Shown: positions 6,999-13,079, numbered from the stretch's first letter. The stretch is DNA of 43,328 nucleotides from an uncultured Acetobacteraceae bacterium (GCA_903900905.1 CAIUPC010000673.1:1-43328), one strand, 5' to 3'. Numbers and translations are program-made. Notes: generated by a model not told the origin, from the sequence alone.

Positions 6999-9203
6999 TC
7001 AACTATATTCTTGCTCATGAATTTGCGCGATCGCCGCCGTCTTTCGGGCAACCACGGCGGACACATGCTCGTCGATCGAGCCTGCCAAAGTGATGAAGCG
7101 GGCCTGGACGGACCGGGTTTGGCCTATGCGGTGGCAGCGCATGATCGCCTGGGCATTGCCGGCCGGGGACCAGTCGCTCTCGAACATCACGATGTCCGCT
7201 GCTGCTGTAAGAGTGATCCCGGTTCCAGCAGCTTTGATGTTTCCGAGAAAAACTCGGCAGCCAGGGTCCTGCTGAAACTGCGCAACAGCGCGGCCTCGAT
7301 CACCTTCACTTGTGCTTCCGTCCAGCCGGACGCAGCCGATACCTCCAGCCGTAAGTCCGTCGAAAAGATGATCGAGGCCTCGCCGATGGATGCCGAACAC
7401 GACAACTTTGTCGAGGCCATTATGCAGTTCCTCTTTTAGCAGTTCCAGGAAAGCGGGAGCTTTCGCCTCCCCCACCAGGCGGCGAAGGGTTGCGATGTGC
7501 TGGGCGTCCAGAAAAGACAGACCGCCCTTCTCGACGGCGTCGATCACGGCCTTCTCCATGCCTGGATGCTCGCGCAGCAGGGCCCGGATTTCCTCGGTGT
7601 CGCCGTCCACGGTCGTCGTCGTCAGCCAGATCGGCGGAAGTTGAACGCCGGCCTCGGCTTTGGTGCGCCGCAGGCTGAAGCTGGCCAGGGCTTGCTTCAG
7701 CTCGGGCAGCTTCTCGGCGCGTGGGCTGTGCGACTCGGAGAAGCTGGACATCTTCGAGCGGAAATAGCGGTTGCAGAAAGTATCGCGGCTCAGCGTCGTG
7801 GCCTGGCAGAAGCGCATGACCGACCAGCAATCGGCCGCGTCGTTCGGATTAGGTGTACCGGTCAGGAACCAGACCTGGGCGCCCCAACGCGCCAGGCCGG
7901 CGGTTCCGTCGCACTTGGAGCCTAGCAGGGAGATCGTGCGCTGGGCGGTAGGCGACTTTAGGTAGTGGCAGTTGCCGACGAGTACGCCGTTTGCAAAGTA
8001 GTTATGGTTGTCTGCAACTTCGATATTATAGACGGCAGTTCGTTCAGCACTTCGCGGTTCTTGAACCTCAACACGGACCACCCGAGAGAATGCAGCACCA
8101 GCTCCTTCCTGAAATCTAGGTATTGCCATTTTCTGGACTGGTGACTCGGCCCATCCACTTCGATAGCCAGCTTCAACCTCGGATGCGCTATATCCACCTT
8201 GTAAACGGGCGGCAAACTCTCGAATTTCCCCTTCACCGGGGCCGTCAATATGCCGTACTCCATCCAGTTCACCGGCCAACCCAGCGCTTCGCAGAGCATG
8301 ATCTGTGGCTTCGTCCTGAAGCCGTTGCCGCCCCGCTGCCCGATCCAACTCTGACCTTTCCGCAACCTCGACGCTGCGTCCAGTTTGGCGCGAAATTCCG
8401 GGTCTGAATTCAGGCGCCGCATCCTCTCGGCCGCATCTGGCCTCGGCGTCCCCTTCCGGGTTTTCTGCAACGCTATCATATCTCGAGGGAAAGCTTTGGA
8501 CCGCCACTTTGCAGAGCACGTCTTTCCGCAAAACCGCTGGAAGTGTAAACGCTGGAACTCTTGGTTGCACCACTCGCAGCACATCGTTTTTATCAAGCCG
8601 TGCTGCTTCGACATAGCCTCTGAGGGTCCATATTTTGTGGTTCGGCGTGCACTCGAAAGCGCCCATCTGGTGGTGCACCGTCACGAGGCTTTCCGTGTAG
8701 GTTCTTATATAACGGGTCACAGGCTTTAACTCAAGCCCGTTCAGGCCCCAGCACCACACCTTTATAGGTAATCGGCCCTCAACGATTTCTCCGATAAATC
8801 GAGGCCCTAGCTCGGTGTCGACCATTGCGAAATAAGGGAAGCACTCGTCAAACACGACCGTGTCGATGATGTCCTTGGACATGCGCAGCGCCCACTTGGC
8901 GGCCATCTCGTAGGACAGCAGCAGCACGTCGGCCTTGCCTCGAAGCCAGGTGTTCAAGTCCTGGATATCGCGGCCCTTAATAATCCGGCGCTGGATCTTG
9001 GCGAACTTCTTGAACTCGCCGACCCAGACTTCGCGCACCGCGGCGGGGCAGACAATGACGATCCGTCGGGCCTTGACGGCGTCCATGGCGGCGATGGCCT
9101 GGCAAGTTTTACCTAGACCAGGGACATCAAACAAAGCTCCTCGCTCTCTCTTAGCGAGAAAAATCGCACCTTCTTTTTGGTAAGGAAAAAGACTCAGGGA
9201 CAC
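6999..9203 (-). CDS. SNF2-like superfamily 2 DNA helicase/translocase, interrupted by an intein
   Basis: 734 residues from GTG 9203 (V-S-L-S-L-F-P-Y-Q), overlapping the upstream stop by 10 bases; 443 residues after splicing. The Q-motif region F-P-Y-Q-K-E-G is followed by Walker A (D-V-P-G-L-G-K32-T). Motif Ia is I-V-C-P-A-A-V. Motif II is split: V-V-F-D-E / intein / C-H-Y-L-K, giving a D-E-C-H box after splicing. Later motifs are L-T-G-T-P-N (III), R-L-D-G-S-T-S (V region) and the SNF2-type motif VI Q-A-I-M-R-C-H-R-I-G-Q. The intein occupies residues 121-411. Codons for about the first 33 residues are A/T-rich compared with the rest. Probable role: fork remodelling or strand displacement in phage replication. 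Confidence 0.93.
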   Translation of the reverse strand: MSLSLFPYQKEGAIFLAKRERGALFDVPGLGKTCQAIAAMDAVKARRIVIVCPAAVREVWVGEFKKFAKIQRRIIKGRDIQDLNTWLRGKADVLLLSYEMAAKWALRMSKDIIDTVVFDECFPYFAMVDTELGPRFIGEIVEGRLPIKVWCWGLNGLELKPVTRYIRTYTESLVTVHHQMGAFECTPNHKIWTLRGYVEAARLDKNDVLRVVQPRVPAFTLPAVLRKDVLCKVAVQSFPSRYDSVAENPEGDAEARCGREDAAPEFRPGISRQTGRSVEVAERSELDRAAGRQRLQDEATDHALRSAGLAGELDGVRHIDGPGEGEIREFAARLQGGYSASEVEAGYRSGWAESPVQKMAIPRFQEGAGAAFSRVVRVEVQEPRSAERTAVYNIEVADNHNYFANGVLVGNCHYLKSPTAQRTISLLGSKCDGTAGLARWGAQVWFLTGTPNPNDAADCWSVMRFCQATTLSRDTFCNRYFRSKMSSFSESHSPRAEKLPELKQALASFSLRRTKAEAGVQLPPIWLTTTTVDGDTEEIRALLREHPGMEKAVIDAVEKGGLSFLDAQHIATLRRLVGEAKAPAFLELLKEELHNGLDKVVVFGIHRRGLDHLFDGLTAGGIGCVRLDGSTSEGDRGRAVAQFQQDPGCRVFLGNIKAAGTGITLTAAADIVMFESDWSPAGNAQAIMRCHRIGQTRSVQARFITLAGSIDEHVSAVVARKTAAIAQIHEQEYS
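7958..8614 (-). CDS. Vsr-like / EDxHD homing-type endonuclease nested out of frame inside the helicase intein
   Basis: 218 residues from ATG 8614 in frame +1 relative to the helicase/intein frame, same strand. The N-terminus has a zinc-finger-like C13-x2-C16 ... C29-x3-C33. Residues about 55-90 are helical repeats resembling NUMOD-type DNA-binding modules of homing nucleases. Residues about 100-200 match the DUF559/Vsr-like fold: K-V-D-I-A-H, then E152-V-D154-G-P-S-H158 and D167-x-R, followed by L-G-W-S-V-L-R-F. E, D, H and D are the catalytic set of EDxHD homing endonucleases. A weak AGAGG lies just two bases before the ATG. The ORF passes the intein's C-terminal splice junction and stops at TAA 7960-7958 inside extein codons, so its last codons depend on the helicase sequence. 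Nuclease activity and homing are inferred. Confidence 0.85.
   Translation of the reverse strand: MSKQHGLIKTMCCEWCNQEFQRLHFQRFCGKTCSAKWRSKAFPRDMIALQKTRKGTPRPDAAERMRRLNSDPEFRAKLDAASRLRKGQSWIGQRGGNGFRTKPQIMLCEALGWPVNWMEYGILTAPVKGKFESLPPVYKVDIAHPRLKLAIEVDGPSHQSRKWQYLDFRKELVLHSLGWSVLRFKNREVLNELPSIISKLQTTITTLQTAYSSATATT
7971..8843 (-). mobile_element. Intein in helicase Walker B motif (291 aa), splicing domain only in its own frame
   Basis: Begins with Cys (TGC 8843-8841) after V-V-F-D-E and ends V-L-V-G-N (Asn codon 7973-7971) before extein C-H-Y-L-K. Block B is C-T66-P-N-H69; block F is V-Y-N-I-E-V-A-D-N-H-N-Y-F-A-N-G at 271-286, a near-consensus version. The penultimate residue is Gly (G290) rather than the usual His, a known but less common variant. 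Residues about 90-255 show no endonuclease motif in this frame; that stretch encodes a Vsr-like protein in another frame. Length is 873 bases, identical to the polymerase intein although the two share little sequence. Confidence 0.93.
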
Positions 9204-9382
9204 GGCTTCACGGTGCCGGTGGGGAGGAGGGAGGGAAGCATGTCTGCAACTCGGAATGGCCAATCATCACTGATGAACGTGCCGTCCACAAGTTCACGAT
9301 AGCCCCACTCATGCGGGCCACCGTCAGCCATCTCCAGGTACAGCCGCTCAAGCTCCTCCAGATTCACGGGTTGGTCGGTCAT
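9194..9382 (-). CDS. Hypothetical 62-aa acidic protein
   Basis: ATG 9382 overlaps the stop of the upstream membrane-protein gene (ATGA), which fixes the start; the frame's longer N-terminal extension is antisense-like. Residues include an acidic helix (L-E-E-L-E-R-L-Y-L-E-M-A) followed by a compact aromatic segment. No family recognised. Its stop overlaps the helicase GTG start by 10 bases, so the two are probably translationally coupled. Confidence 0.65.
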   Translation of the reverse strand: MTDQPVNLEELERLYLEMADGGPHEWGYRELVDGTFISDDWPFRVADMLPSLLPTGTVKPCP

Positions 9383-9561
9383 GATTGCACCCCGCGATAG
9401 ACGGACAGCCAGCCAAGGCCGATGACGACATTGCCAGCCGTTTTCAGACATACGGATCGCAGCGAAAACTCTGCCCAGAACAGGTGTCCGCTTATGGAGA
9501 TCAGTTCCCCGCCGACCATGAATGCGGCTATCCCAGCAGCAAGTAATGCAAGGGACCTCAC
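9379..9561 (-). CDS. Small two-span membrane protein (60 aa)
   Basis: GTG 9561 is preceded by a good GGGAGGTG ribosome-binding site and overlaps the upstream stop as GTGA. The protein has two hydrophobic stretches, residues about 3-20 (L-A-L-L-A-A-G-I-A-A-F-M-V-G-G) and about 41-55 (G-N-V-V-I-G-L-G-W-L). No known family. It belongs to the chain of ATGA/GTGA-coupled small early genes between the regulator and the helicase. Confidence 0.6.
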   Translation of the reverse strand: MRSLALLAAGIAAFMVGGELISISGHLFWAEFSLRSVCLKTAGNVVIGLGWLSVYRGVQS

Positions 9562-9869
9562 GACCCCACCTCCCGGCCCTTGGCGCGTTCGATGGCTAGG
9601 AGGGTGGATTGGACGCTGGTCCAATCGTCCCCCTTACCGGCCCGGTATCTCGCCGCCAGGTCGTGGATGCCGATCTTCTCCGCCGCCAGCGCACAGCACT
9701 CCCTCGCCTCGATTAGGTCCGGGTTGACGGGCTCAGGGGGACGCCAGTCGGTTTCGGCGAGGGTCAGGGCGTTAAAGGCAATCTCCTCTAGTGAGGTGGC
9801 GTCTTCATTTTCAAGGTACAGTCTCACCGCTTCCTTGGCGTAGGCTTGTTTTAGGGATTCGGGAGTCAT
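9558..9869 (-). CDS. Hypothetical 103-aa protein
   Basis: ATG 9869 overlaps the upstream stop as ATGA. The protein is helical and acidic with E-A-V-R-L-Y-L-E-N-E-D and A-R-E-C-C-A-L-A-A-E-K-I-G segments and a basic C-terminus. No motif identifies a function. Tight coupling on both sides supports it being a real gene of the early operon. Confidence 0.7.
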   Translation of the reverse strand: MTPESLKQAYAKEAVRLYLENEDATSLEEIAFNALTLAETDWRPPEPVNPDLIEARECCALAAEKIGIHDLAARYRAGKGDDWTSVQSTLLAIERAKGREVGS

Positions 9870-10300
9870 TTCATAAGATCCTCTAGAAGGGTGACAGATG
9901 CGTCGCTAAGCTGCCAGCCTTCGCCCCAGGCCGTGAAGATAGCGCGCCGGCCGCCGAGCTTCTTGCGCAGGCGGCACACCCAAACGTCTGCGTTTCTGCG
10001 GTTGTCCGCGTGGCCTTCGTGGTCACAAATAGCCCCCCACCGTCGGCGGGTCATGAAGTGCTTGGGCGCCGTGAACAGGCCCCTTAGAAAGCGCAGTTCG
10101 ATCGGCTGCAGTCCCAGGGTCGTTTGCACGTTGCCCCAGGCGCCTTCTGACAGGCTGTCTGCTGCCTCGTCTTGCAAGGTCTGGATCTGGTCGAGCAACG
10201 CGGCCAGGTGTGCGGCCTTGATGAACACCGTGGCGCCGGGATTGTCCGGCGCGGCGTCAAGCGCAGCCAGCGCAGCCAGGGCGGCTTGTTGCGGTGTCAT
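9866..10300 (-). CDS. Winged-helix DNA-binding protein (OmpR/PhoB C-terminal-domain-like)
   Basis: 144 residues. The N-terminal half is an Ala-rich helical region (A-A-L-A-A-L-D-A-A). Residues about 62-135 follow the Trans_reg_C pattern: L-Q-P-I-E-L-R-F-L-R-G-L-F, a helix ending in R-R-R-W-G-A-I-C-D, the recognition helix N-A-D-V-W-V-C-R-L-R-K-K-L-G, and the wing R-A-I-F-T-A-W-G-E-G-W-Q-L. There is no receiver domain, so it is a phage regulator rather than a two-component protein. It is coupled by ATGA overlaps to both neighbours. Possible role: control of early or late transcription. Confidence 0.8.
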   Translation of the reverse strand: MTPQQAALAALAALDAAPDNPGATVFIKAAHLAALLDQIQTLQDEAADSLSEGAWGNVQTTLGLQPIELRFLRGLFTAPKHFMTRRRWGAICDHEGHADNRRNADVWVCRLRKKLGGRRAIFTAWGEGWQLSDASVTLLEDLMK

Positions 10301-10578
10301 ATGACGTTCGCTTCGTCGACCAGCCGGCGCAGCAACGCGACATGGCGATCAAGCTGGCCGTCCGAAACCGAGAACGAGGCCTCCAGTTGGTCGCAGGCCT
10401 GGAGCACTTCACGGCTCAGGAGCGCCAAGGCGCCGGCCTCCCGACGTGTCGGCATGTGCTCTGTGTTGGTGCGGCAGGTCGGACAGACCTTACACCAAGC
10501 AGCGTTGAATATATGGCCGCACGGCTGCAACCGATATTGCGGCATCGGCAGCCCGGTGAAAGCCCTGGCCCAAATCAT
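10297..10578 (-). CDS. Small putative zinc-binding (RING-like) protein, 93 aa
   Basis: The start is ATG 10578, coupled to the RusA stop by ATGA. Residues about 18-36 contain P-C-G-H-I-F-N-A-A-W-C-K-V-C-P-T-C, a C-x-H-x7-C-x2-C-x2-C arrangement resembling a minimal zinc finger or truncated RING knuckle. The rest is helical (L-A-L-L-S-R-E-V-L-Q-A-C-D-Q-L-E-A-S-F). The partner and role are unknown; between a resolvase and a regulator it may bind DNA or protein. Confidence 0.7.
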   Translation of the reverse strand: MIWARAFTGLPMPQYRLQPCGHIFNAAWCKVCPTCRTNTEHMPTRREAGALALLSREVLQACDQLEASFSVSDGQLDRHVALLRRLVDEANVI

Positions 10579-10985
10579 GTTAGTTGCTCCAGTTGAATCC
10601 AGATACCGTATGCCGGCCCGTAGGCCTTCGTGACCGTGGCGCACGCGATTGCGGCGTCATCGGCGTAGGCGATGCCGTTGAGGGCGTCGCAGACAATTTT
10701 CCCTATATTGTCCCAATCCGGGGTGCTCGTGTGCCACACAGCCGCGTCTCGCTTGGCCTTCGACCAGGAAACGGGCTTGAGCCAGTAGCCGACCAGGGTC
10801 AGCTTCAACGGGCCCGTGAGCATCACAGGACGGTCGCCCATGACGGCCTGGGCATGTTCGCGGATCATAGCTTTGTAGGACACAGCCGCCGGCGGATCGA
10901 TGGCGTGGCCGGTCGCACGGATGAAACGCGGGCGTCCAGCGCCGCGCGGCTCACCCGGAACGAAGAAGGACAGGCACTCGCTCAT
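10575..10985 (-). CDS. rusA: RusA-family Holliday junction resolvase
   Basis: 136 residues. It would cut branched DNA produced by replication and recombination before packaging. Features: N-terminal F-F-V-P-G-E-P-R-G-A-G-R-P-R strand/loop, and the catalytic core P-D90-W-D92-N-I-G-K-I-V-C-D100-A-L-N-G-I-A-Y-A-D-D, whose aspartates match the RusA metal-binding set. Length is close to the usual ~120. The likely ribosome-binding site, GGGAG eight bases before ATG 10985, lies inside the 3' arm of a terminator hairpin. Confidence 0.92.
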   Translation of the reverse strand: MSECLSFFVPGEPRGAGRPRFIRATGHAIDPPAAVSYKAMIREHAQAVMGDRPVMLTGPLKLTLVGYWLKPVSWSKAKRDAAVWHTSTPDWDNIGKIVCDALNGIAYADDAAIACATVTKAYGPAYGIWIQLEQLT

Positions 10986-10986
10986 G

Positions 10987-11018
10987 AAAAAGGCTCCCAG
11001 CGATTAAGCTAGGAGCCT
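10987..11018 (-). terminator. Intrinsic terminator/attenuator hairpin before rusA, overlapping its ribosome-binding site
   Basis: Read leftward, the sequence is AGGCTCC-T-AGC-TTAATC-GCT-G-GGAGCCT followed by TTTTC: an 11-bp stem (one T-G wobble), a 6-base loop and a short U-tract, then ATG of rusA. The GGGAG of the 3' arm is the only plausible Shine-Dalgarno for rusA, so the hairpin may both end upstream transcripts and hide the start site. Confidence 0.75.
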
Positions 11019-11039
11019 ATTCCAGATTAAAGGTTGTCG

Positions 11040-11261
11040 TCAAGTGAACATTTCGATTTCAGCGAAGGCTTCGGACACGACAGCGAACCAGGACCGCAGC
11101 TCAGCCAGGAGCTTGTCTTTCTGCTCGCGGCTGAGCTTCTCCGGCAGCCGGCCACAGCGGTAGGCCTGGACGGTCGGGATAGCGATCCCGACGATCTCGG
11201 CGATAGCCGGATCTGTCCAGTTCGTAATGAGACGGACCTTCTGCAGAAGCGGAACGGTCAC
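11040..11261 (-). CDS. Cro/CI-like helix-turn-helix protein (73 aa)
   Basis: Starts at GTG 11261, overlapping the upstream stop as GTGA. Residues about 14-45 form a helix-turn-helix: D-P-A-I-A-E-I-V-G then I-A-I-P-T-V-Q-A-Y-R-C-G-R. The C-terminal helices (S-R-E-Q-K-D-K-L-L-A-E-L-R-S-W) could mediate dimerisation. The size suits a Cro-type regulator; palindromes in the control region (12959-12974 and 13371-13389) are candidate targets. A terminator follows directly. Confidence 0.78.
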   Translation of the reverse strand: MTVPLLQKVRLITNWTDPAIAEIVGIAIPTVQAYRCGRLPEKLSREQKDKLLAELRSWFAVVSEAFAEIEMFT

Positions 11262-11425
11262 AGCCAGCCGACCTTATGCAACACGAGGTCCAGCACGGTC
11301 AGCGCCAGGGCCCAACAGGCAACGTCAATCGCCAGGAAAGCCAGTACAGGCCAGTTGACGCGCCGGGGCGGCATGTCTTGGACGAAGTGGCCGCGGTTGC
11401 GCGGCGGCATGTAGGGTTGTTTCAT
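11258..11425 (-). CDS. Small single-span membrane protein (55 aa)
   Basis: ATG 11425 is chosen because upstream sequence belongs to the neighbouring gene in another frame. A basic, Pro-rich N-terminus of about 24 residues precedes a hydrophobic span (W-P-V-L-A-F-L-A-I-D-V-A-C-W-A-L-A-L-T-V-L). No family recognised. The gene stop overlaps the start of the Cro-like gene (GTGA). Confidence 0.6.
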   Translation of the reverse strand: MKQPYMPPRNRGHFVQDMPPRRVNWPVLAFLAIDVACWALALTVLDLVLHKVGWL

Positions 11426-11429
11426 GGCT

Positions 11430-11714
11430 TTAGGCTTCCTGCTTTTCAATGGTGAACCCGTCTTGCGGGTCACAGTCGATGACATAGACGTTGCCGTCAT
11501 TGCCGCCGCCCGCGATCCAGCGGCCGGCCCATCCGAGCTTCTTGGCCAGGGCCTGGGCGGCTCGCGCGTGGTTGTTGTCCACATTCAAGGCGGCATTCCA
11601 ATCCACCGTCAATTCGAGCCGGTGATCGGGCGCCGAGCCGCTGGCGATCGCCTTGACGCGTGAGCCGCGGCAGTTGGTCGGGCCTAGATATTTAGTGGTG
11701 ATAAATTGGCGCAT
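11430..11714 (-). CDS. Conserved accessory protein, 94 aa
   Basis: ATG 11714 follows a GGGAGA ribosome-binding site at good spacing. The protein begins M-R-Q-F-I-T-T-K-Y-L-G-P-T-N-C-R-G-S-R and continues with a V-D-W-N-A-A-L-N-V-D-N-N-H strand-turn and an A-A-Q-A-L-A-K-K-L-G-W helix. From memory, proteins of this pattern are found on plasmids and phages of Gram-negative bacteria, with no assigned function. It shares a TTGGGAGA leader with the 12066-12458 gene. Confidence 0.72.
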   Translation of the reverse strand: MRQFITTKYLGPTNCRGSRVKAIASGSAPDHRLELTVDWNAALNVDNNHARAAQALAKKLGWAGRWIAGGGNDGNVYVIDCDPQDGFTIEKQEA

Positions 11715-11789
11715 TTCAGAGTCTCCCAAGATCCAGCCTAGGCGGCTGATAGGCCCCGCGCGCCGTAGCACGCGAGGCCAGTCAGTGGC

Positions 11790-12062
11790 CTAGAAGTCCT
11801 GCGCGGCGTCGAAGGCTTCCGTTGACGTAGCAAACGGGCCTTCCGGATCGCCGTCTGGCATGCAGCCCGGAAAGCACGCCCACCAATACCAGCCAGGCTC
11901 TACAGGTTCGCCGTCCGGCCCAAAGTTGCGCGGCTGGCCGTCGTGTTCATTGACCGCGGCGTCATCCCAAAAGACTTCGCAGGACCCGAAGGCCTGGCCT
12001 TCTTCGTAGCCAGCAAATTGGTGATAGCCGGCCATGCTCGATTCGTTTTTGTCTGGCGTCAT
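11790..12062 (-). CDS. Hypothetical 90-aa protein (plasmid-type accessory)
   Basis: ATG 12062 lies three bases after the upstream stop; an internal ATG at 12035 is a possible alternative. Features: E-V-F-W-D-D-A and a conserved-looking core E-P-G-W-Y-W-W-A-C-F-P-G-C-M-P-D-G-D-P-E-G-P-F followed by a short C-terminal helix. Such aromatic, Cys-containing proteins are seen in plasmid accessory regions; function is unknown. Confidence 0.7.
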   Translation of the reverse strand: MTPDKNESSMAGYHQFAGYEEGQAFGSCEVFWDDAAVNEHDGQPRNFGPDGEPVEPGWYWWACFPGCMPDGDPEGPFATSTEAFDAAQDF

Positions 12063-12065
12063 GGC

Positions 12066-12458
12066 TTAGGCCTTCACGGCTAAGACAAAGCGGTCGATTT
12101 GATCGAGCGCGACCAGCAGGGCTTGTTGTTCGTCGTCATAGACCTCTTTGAGGTAATCCTCGCCACTGTCACTTTCGATCCCCCATACGCCAAGGCTTGT
12201 GAGCGTGTACGTGCTGAAGCTGTTACCTCCGATAGGGACAAAGATCGTCGCTTCAGCTTGAATGCCGATAAAGGACCAGTCGCCGCGATTGAAAGCGTCC
12301 AGCCGGGCTTGGTCCTCCGCGCGATAATCGTCGTCCTGGAAAAGATAGTCGCGAGGATCGGCCGTAAGGTCATCGTGTTCTAGCCGGCGCCAGTCAATGC
12401 GCACGGCTTGCGGCCAAGAGGGCGCGTCAAAGTTTTTGAATTGCTGTTCTAGTTGCAT
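12066..12458 (-). CDS. Hypothetical 130-aa accessory protein
   Basis: ATG 12458 follows GGGAGA by seven bases, which decides the start over a TTG five codons upstream. The protein is acidic with many Asp/Glu, an R-I-D-W-R-R-L segment, a hydrophobic I-Q-A-E-A-T-I-F-V-P strand and the turn L-G-V-W-G-I-E-S-D-S-G-E-D-Y that recurs in plasmid-borne hypothetical proteins. No function assigned. It shares leader architecture with its neighbours at 11430 and 12550. Confidence 0.7.
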   Translation of the reverse strand: MQLEQQFKNFDAPSWPQAVRIDWRRLEHDDLTADPRDYLFQDDDYRAEDQARLDAFNRGDWSFIGIQAEATIFVPIGGNSFSTYTLTSLGVWGIESDSGEDYLKEVYDDEQQALLVALDQIDRFVLAVKA

Positions 12459-12549
12459 TGCAAAATCTCCCAAGGTTGCACGCCTTCAGCCCGGCCGCCG
12501 CTTTCACGGCTCCGGGCTTGGGCGCGTTGAGCGCGATTGTCGCTGGCGG

Positions 12550-12912
12550 CTAGTCGACACCAAAGGCGTATTCGCCATGGCCGGCGACACTGACCAGCCG
12601 ATAAACGTCGTCCGTTTGCGTGTCGCGCCAATCGTCATACCCGGATGTGCAGCAGGCCGAAATGGCGCGCTCGCCTTTTTGGACGTAGCGCTCGGCGGCA
12701 TTGGCGCGGATCGCAGCGGCCAGAAGGTAGTCATGTGTGCTCAGTTCAGTGCGGATAGATGTCGACTGACCACGACGAGTGCAGACGGTCAAAAGCTTGA
12801 CGTTGCCGCCGCGGCCCGCTGCGCCACACTGATAAATGTCGTCGTGACCGTTGCCGTGCGGCTCGCGCCACGTGTGAACCTTCGTCCAGCCGGTCAATTC
12901 AATCGTGGTCAT
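12550..12912 (-). CDS. Hypothetical 120-aa protein, first gene of the leftward block
   Basis: ATG 12912 is preceded by the leader TTGGGAAGCACGCAA. It is the first gene after the leftward promoter at 12956-12984, so it should be expressed immediately after infection. Sequence features: W-T-K-V-H-T-W-R-E-P-H, several Cys (Y-Q-C, V-C-T, A-C-C), an R-A-N-A-A-E-R-Y-V-Q-K helix and a D-D-W-R-D-T-Q-T-D-D acidic stretch. No family recognised; position suggests an early host-takeover or accessory role. Confidence 0.65.
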   Translation of the reverse strand: MTTIELTGWTKVHTWREPHGNGHDDIYQCGAAGRGGNVKLLTVCTRRGQSTSIRTELSTHDYLLAAAIRANAAERYVQKGERAISACCTSGYDDWRDTQTDDVYRLVSVAGHGEYAFGVD

Positions 12913-12955
12913 TTGCGTGCTTCCCAAGAGTTAGACGGTTCTCCCGCCCGGTTTG

Positions 12956-12984
12956 TTGATAGCGAAGCCGCTATGGGCTGTCAA
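12956..12984 (-). promoter_or_regulatory. Sigma70-like leftward promoter
   Basis: On the minus strand: TTGACA (12984-12979), a 17-base spacer, TATCAA (12961-12956). This is a consensus -35 with a 4/6 -10 at optimal spacing, about 45 bases upstream of the first leftward gene. No other promoter of this quality was seen for the early block. Confidence 0.75.
12959..12974. promoter_or_regulatory. Palindromic operator candidate overlapping the leftward promoter
   Basis: ATAGCG-AAGC-CGCTAT is a perfect inverted repeat with 6-bp arms lying between the -35 and -10 and touching the -10. A repressor bound here would block polymerase. The Cro-like protein (11040-11261) or the winged-helix protein (9866-10300) is a candidate ligand by inference. 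Confidence 0.55.
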
Positions 12985-13079
12985 GCGCCTTCCAACCATA
13001 AATTAGGCCTTCTCACGCGAAACTAGCCCGACCGTCATAGGCTGGCCGCGGCTAAAAACGTGCAGGGAGGCCTTCTGAG

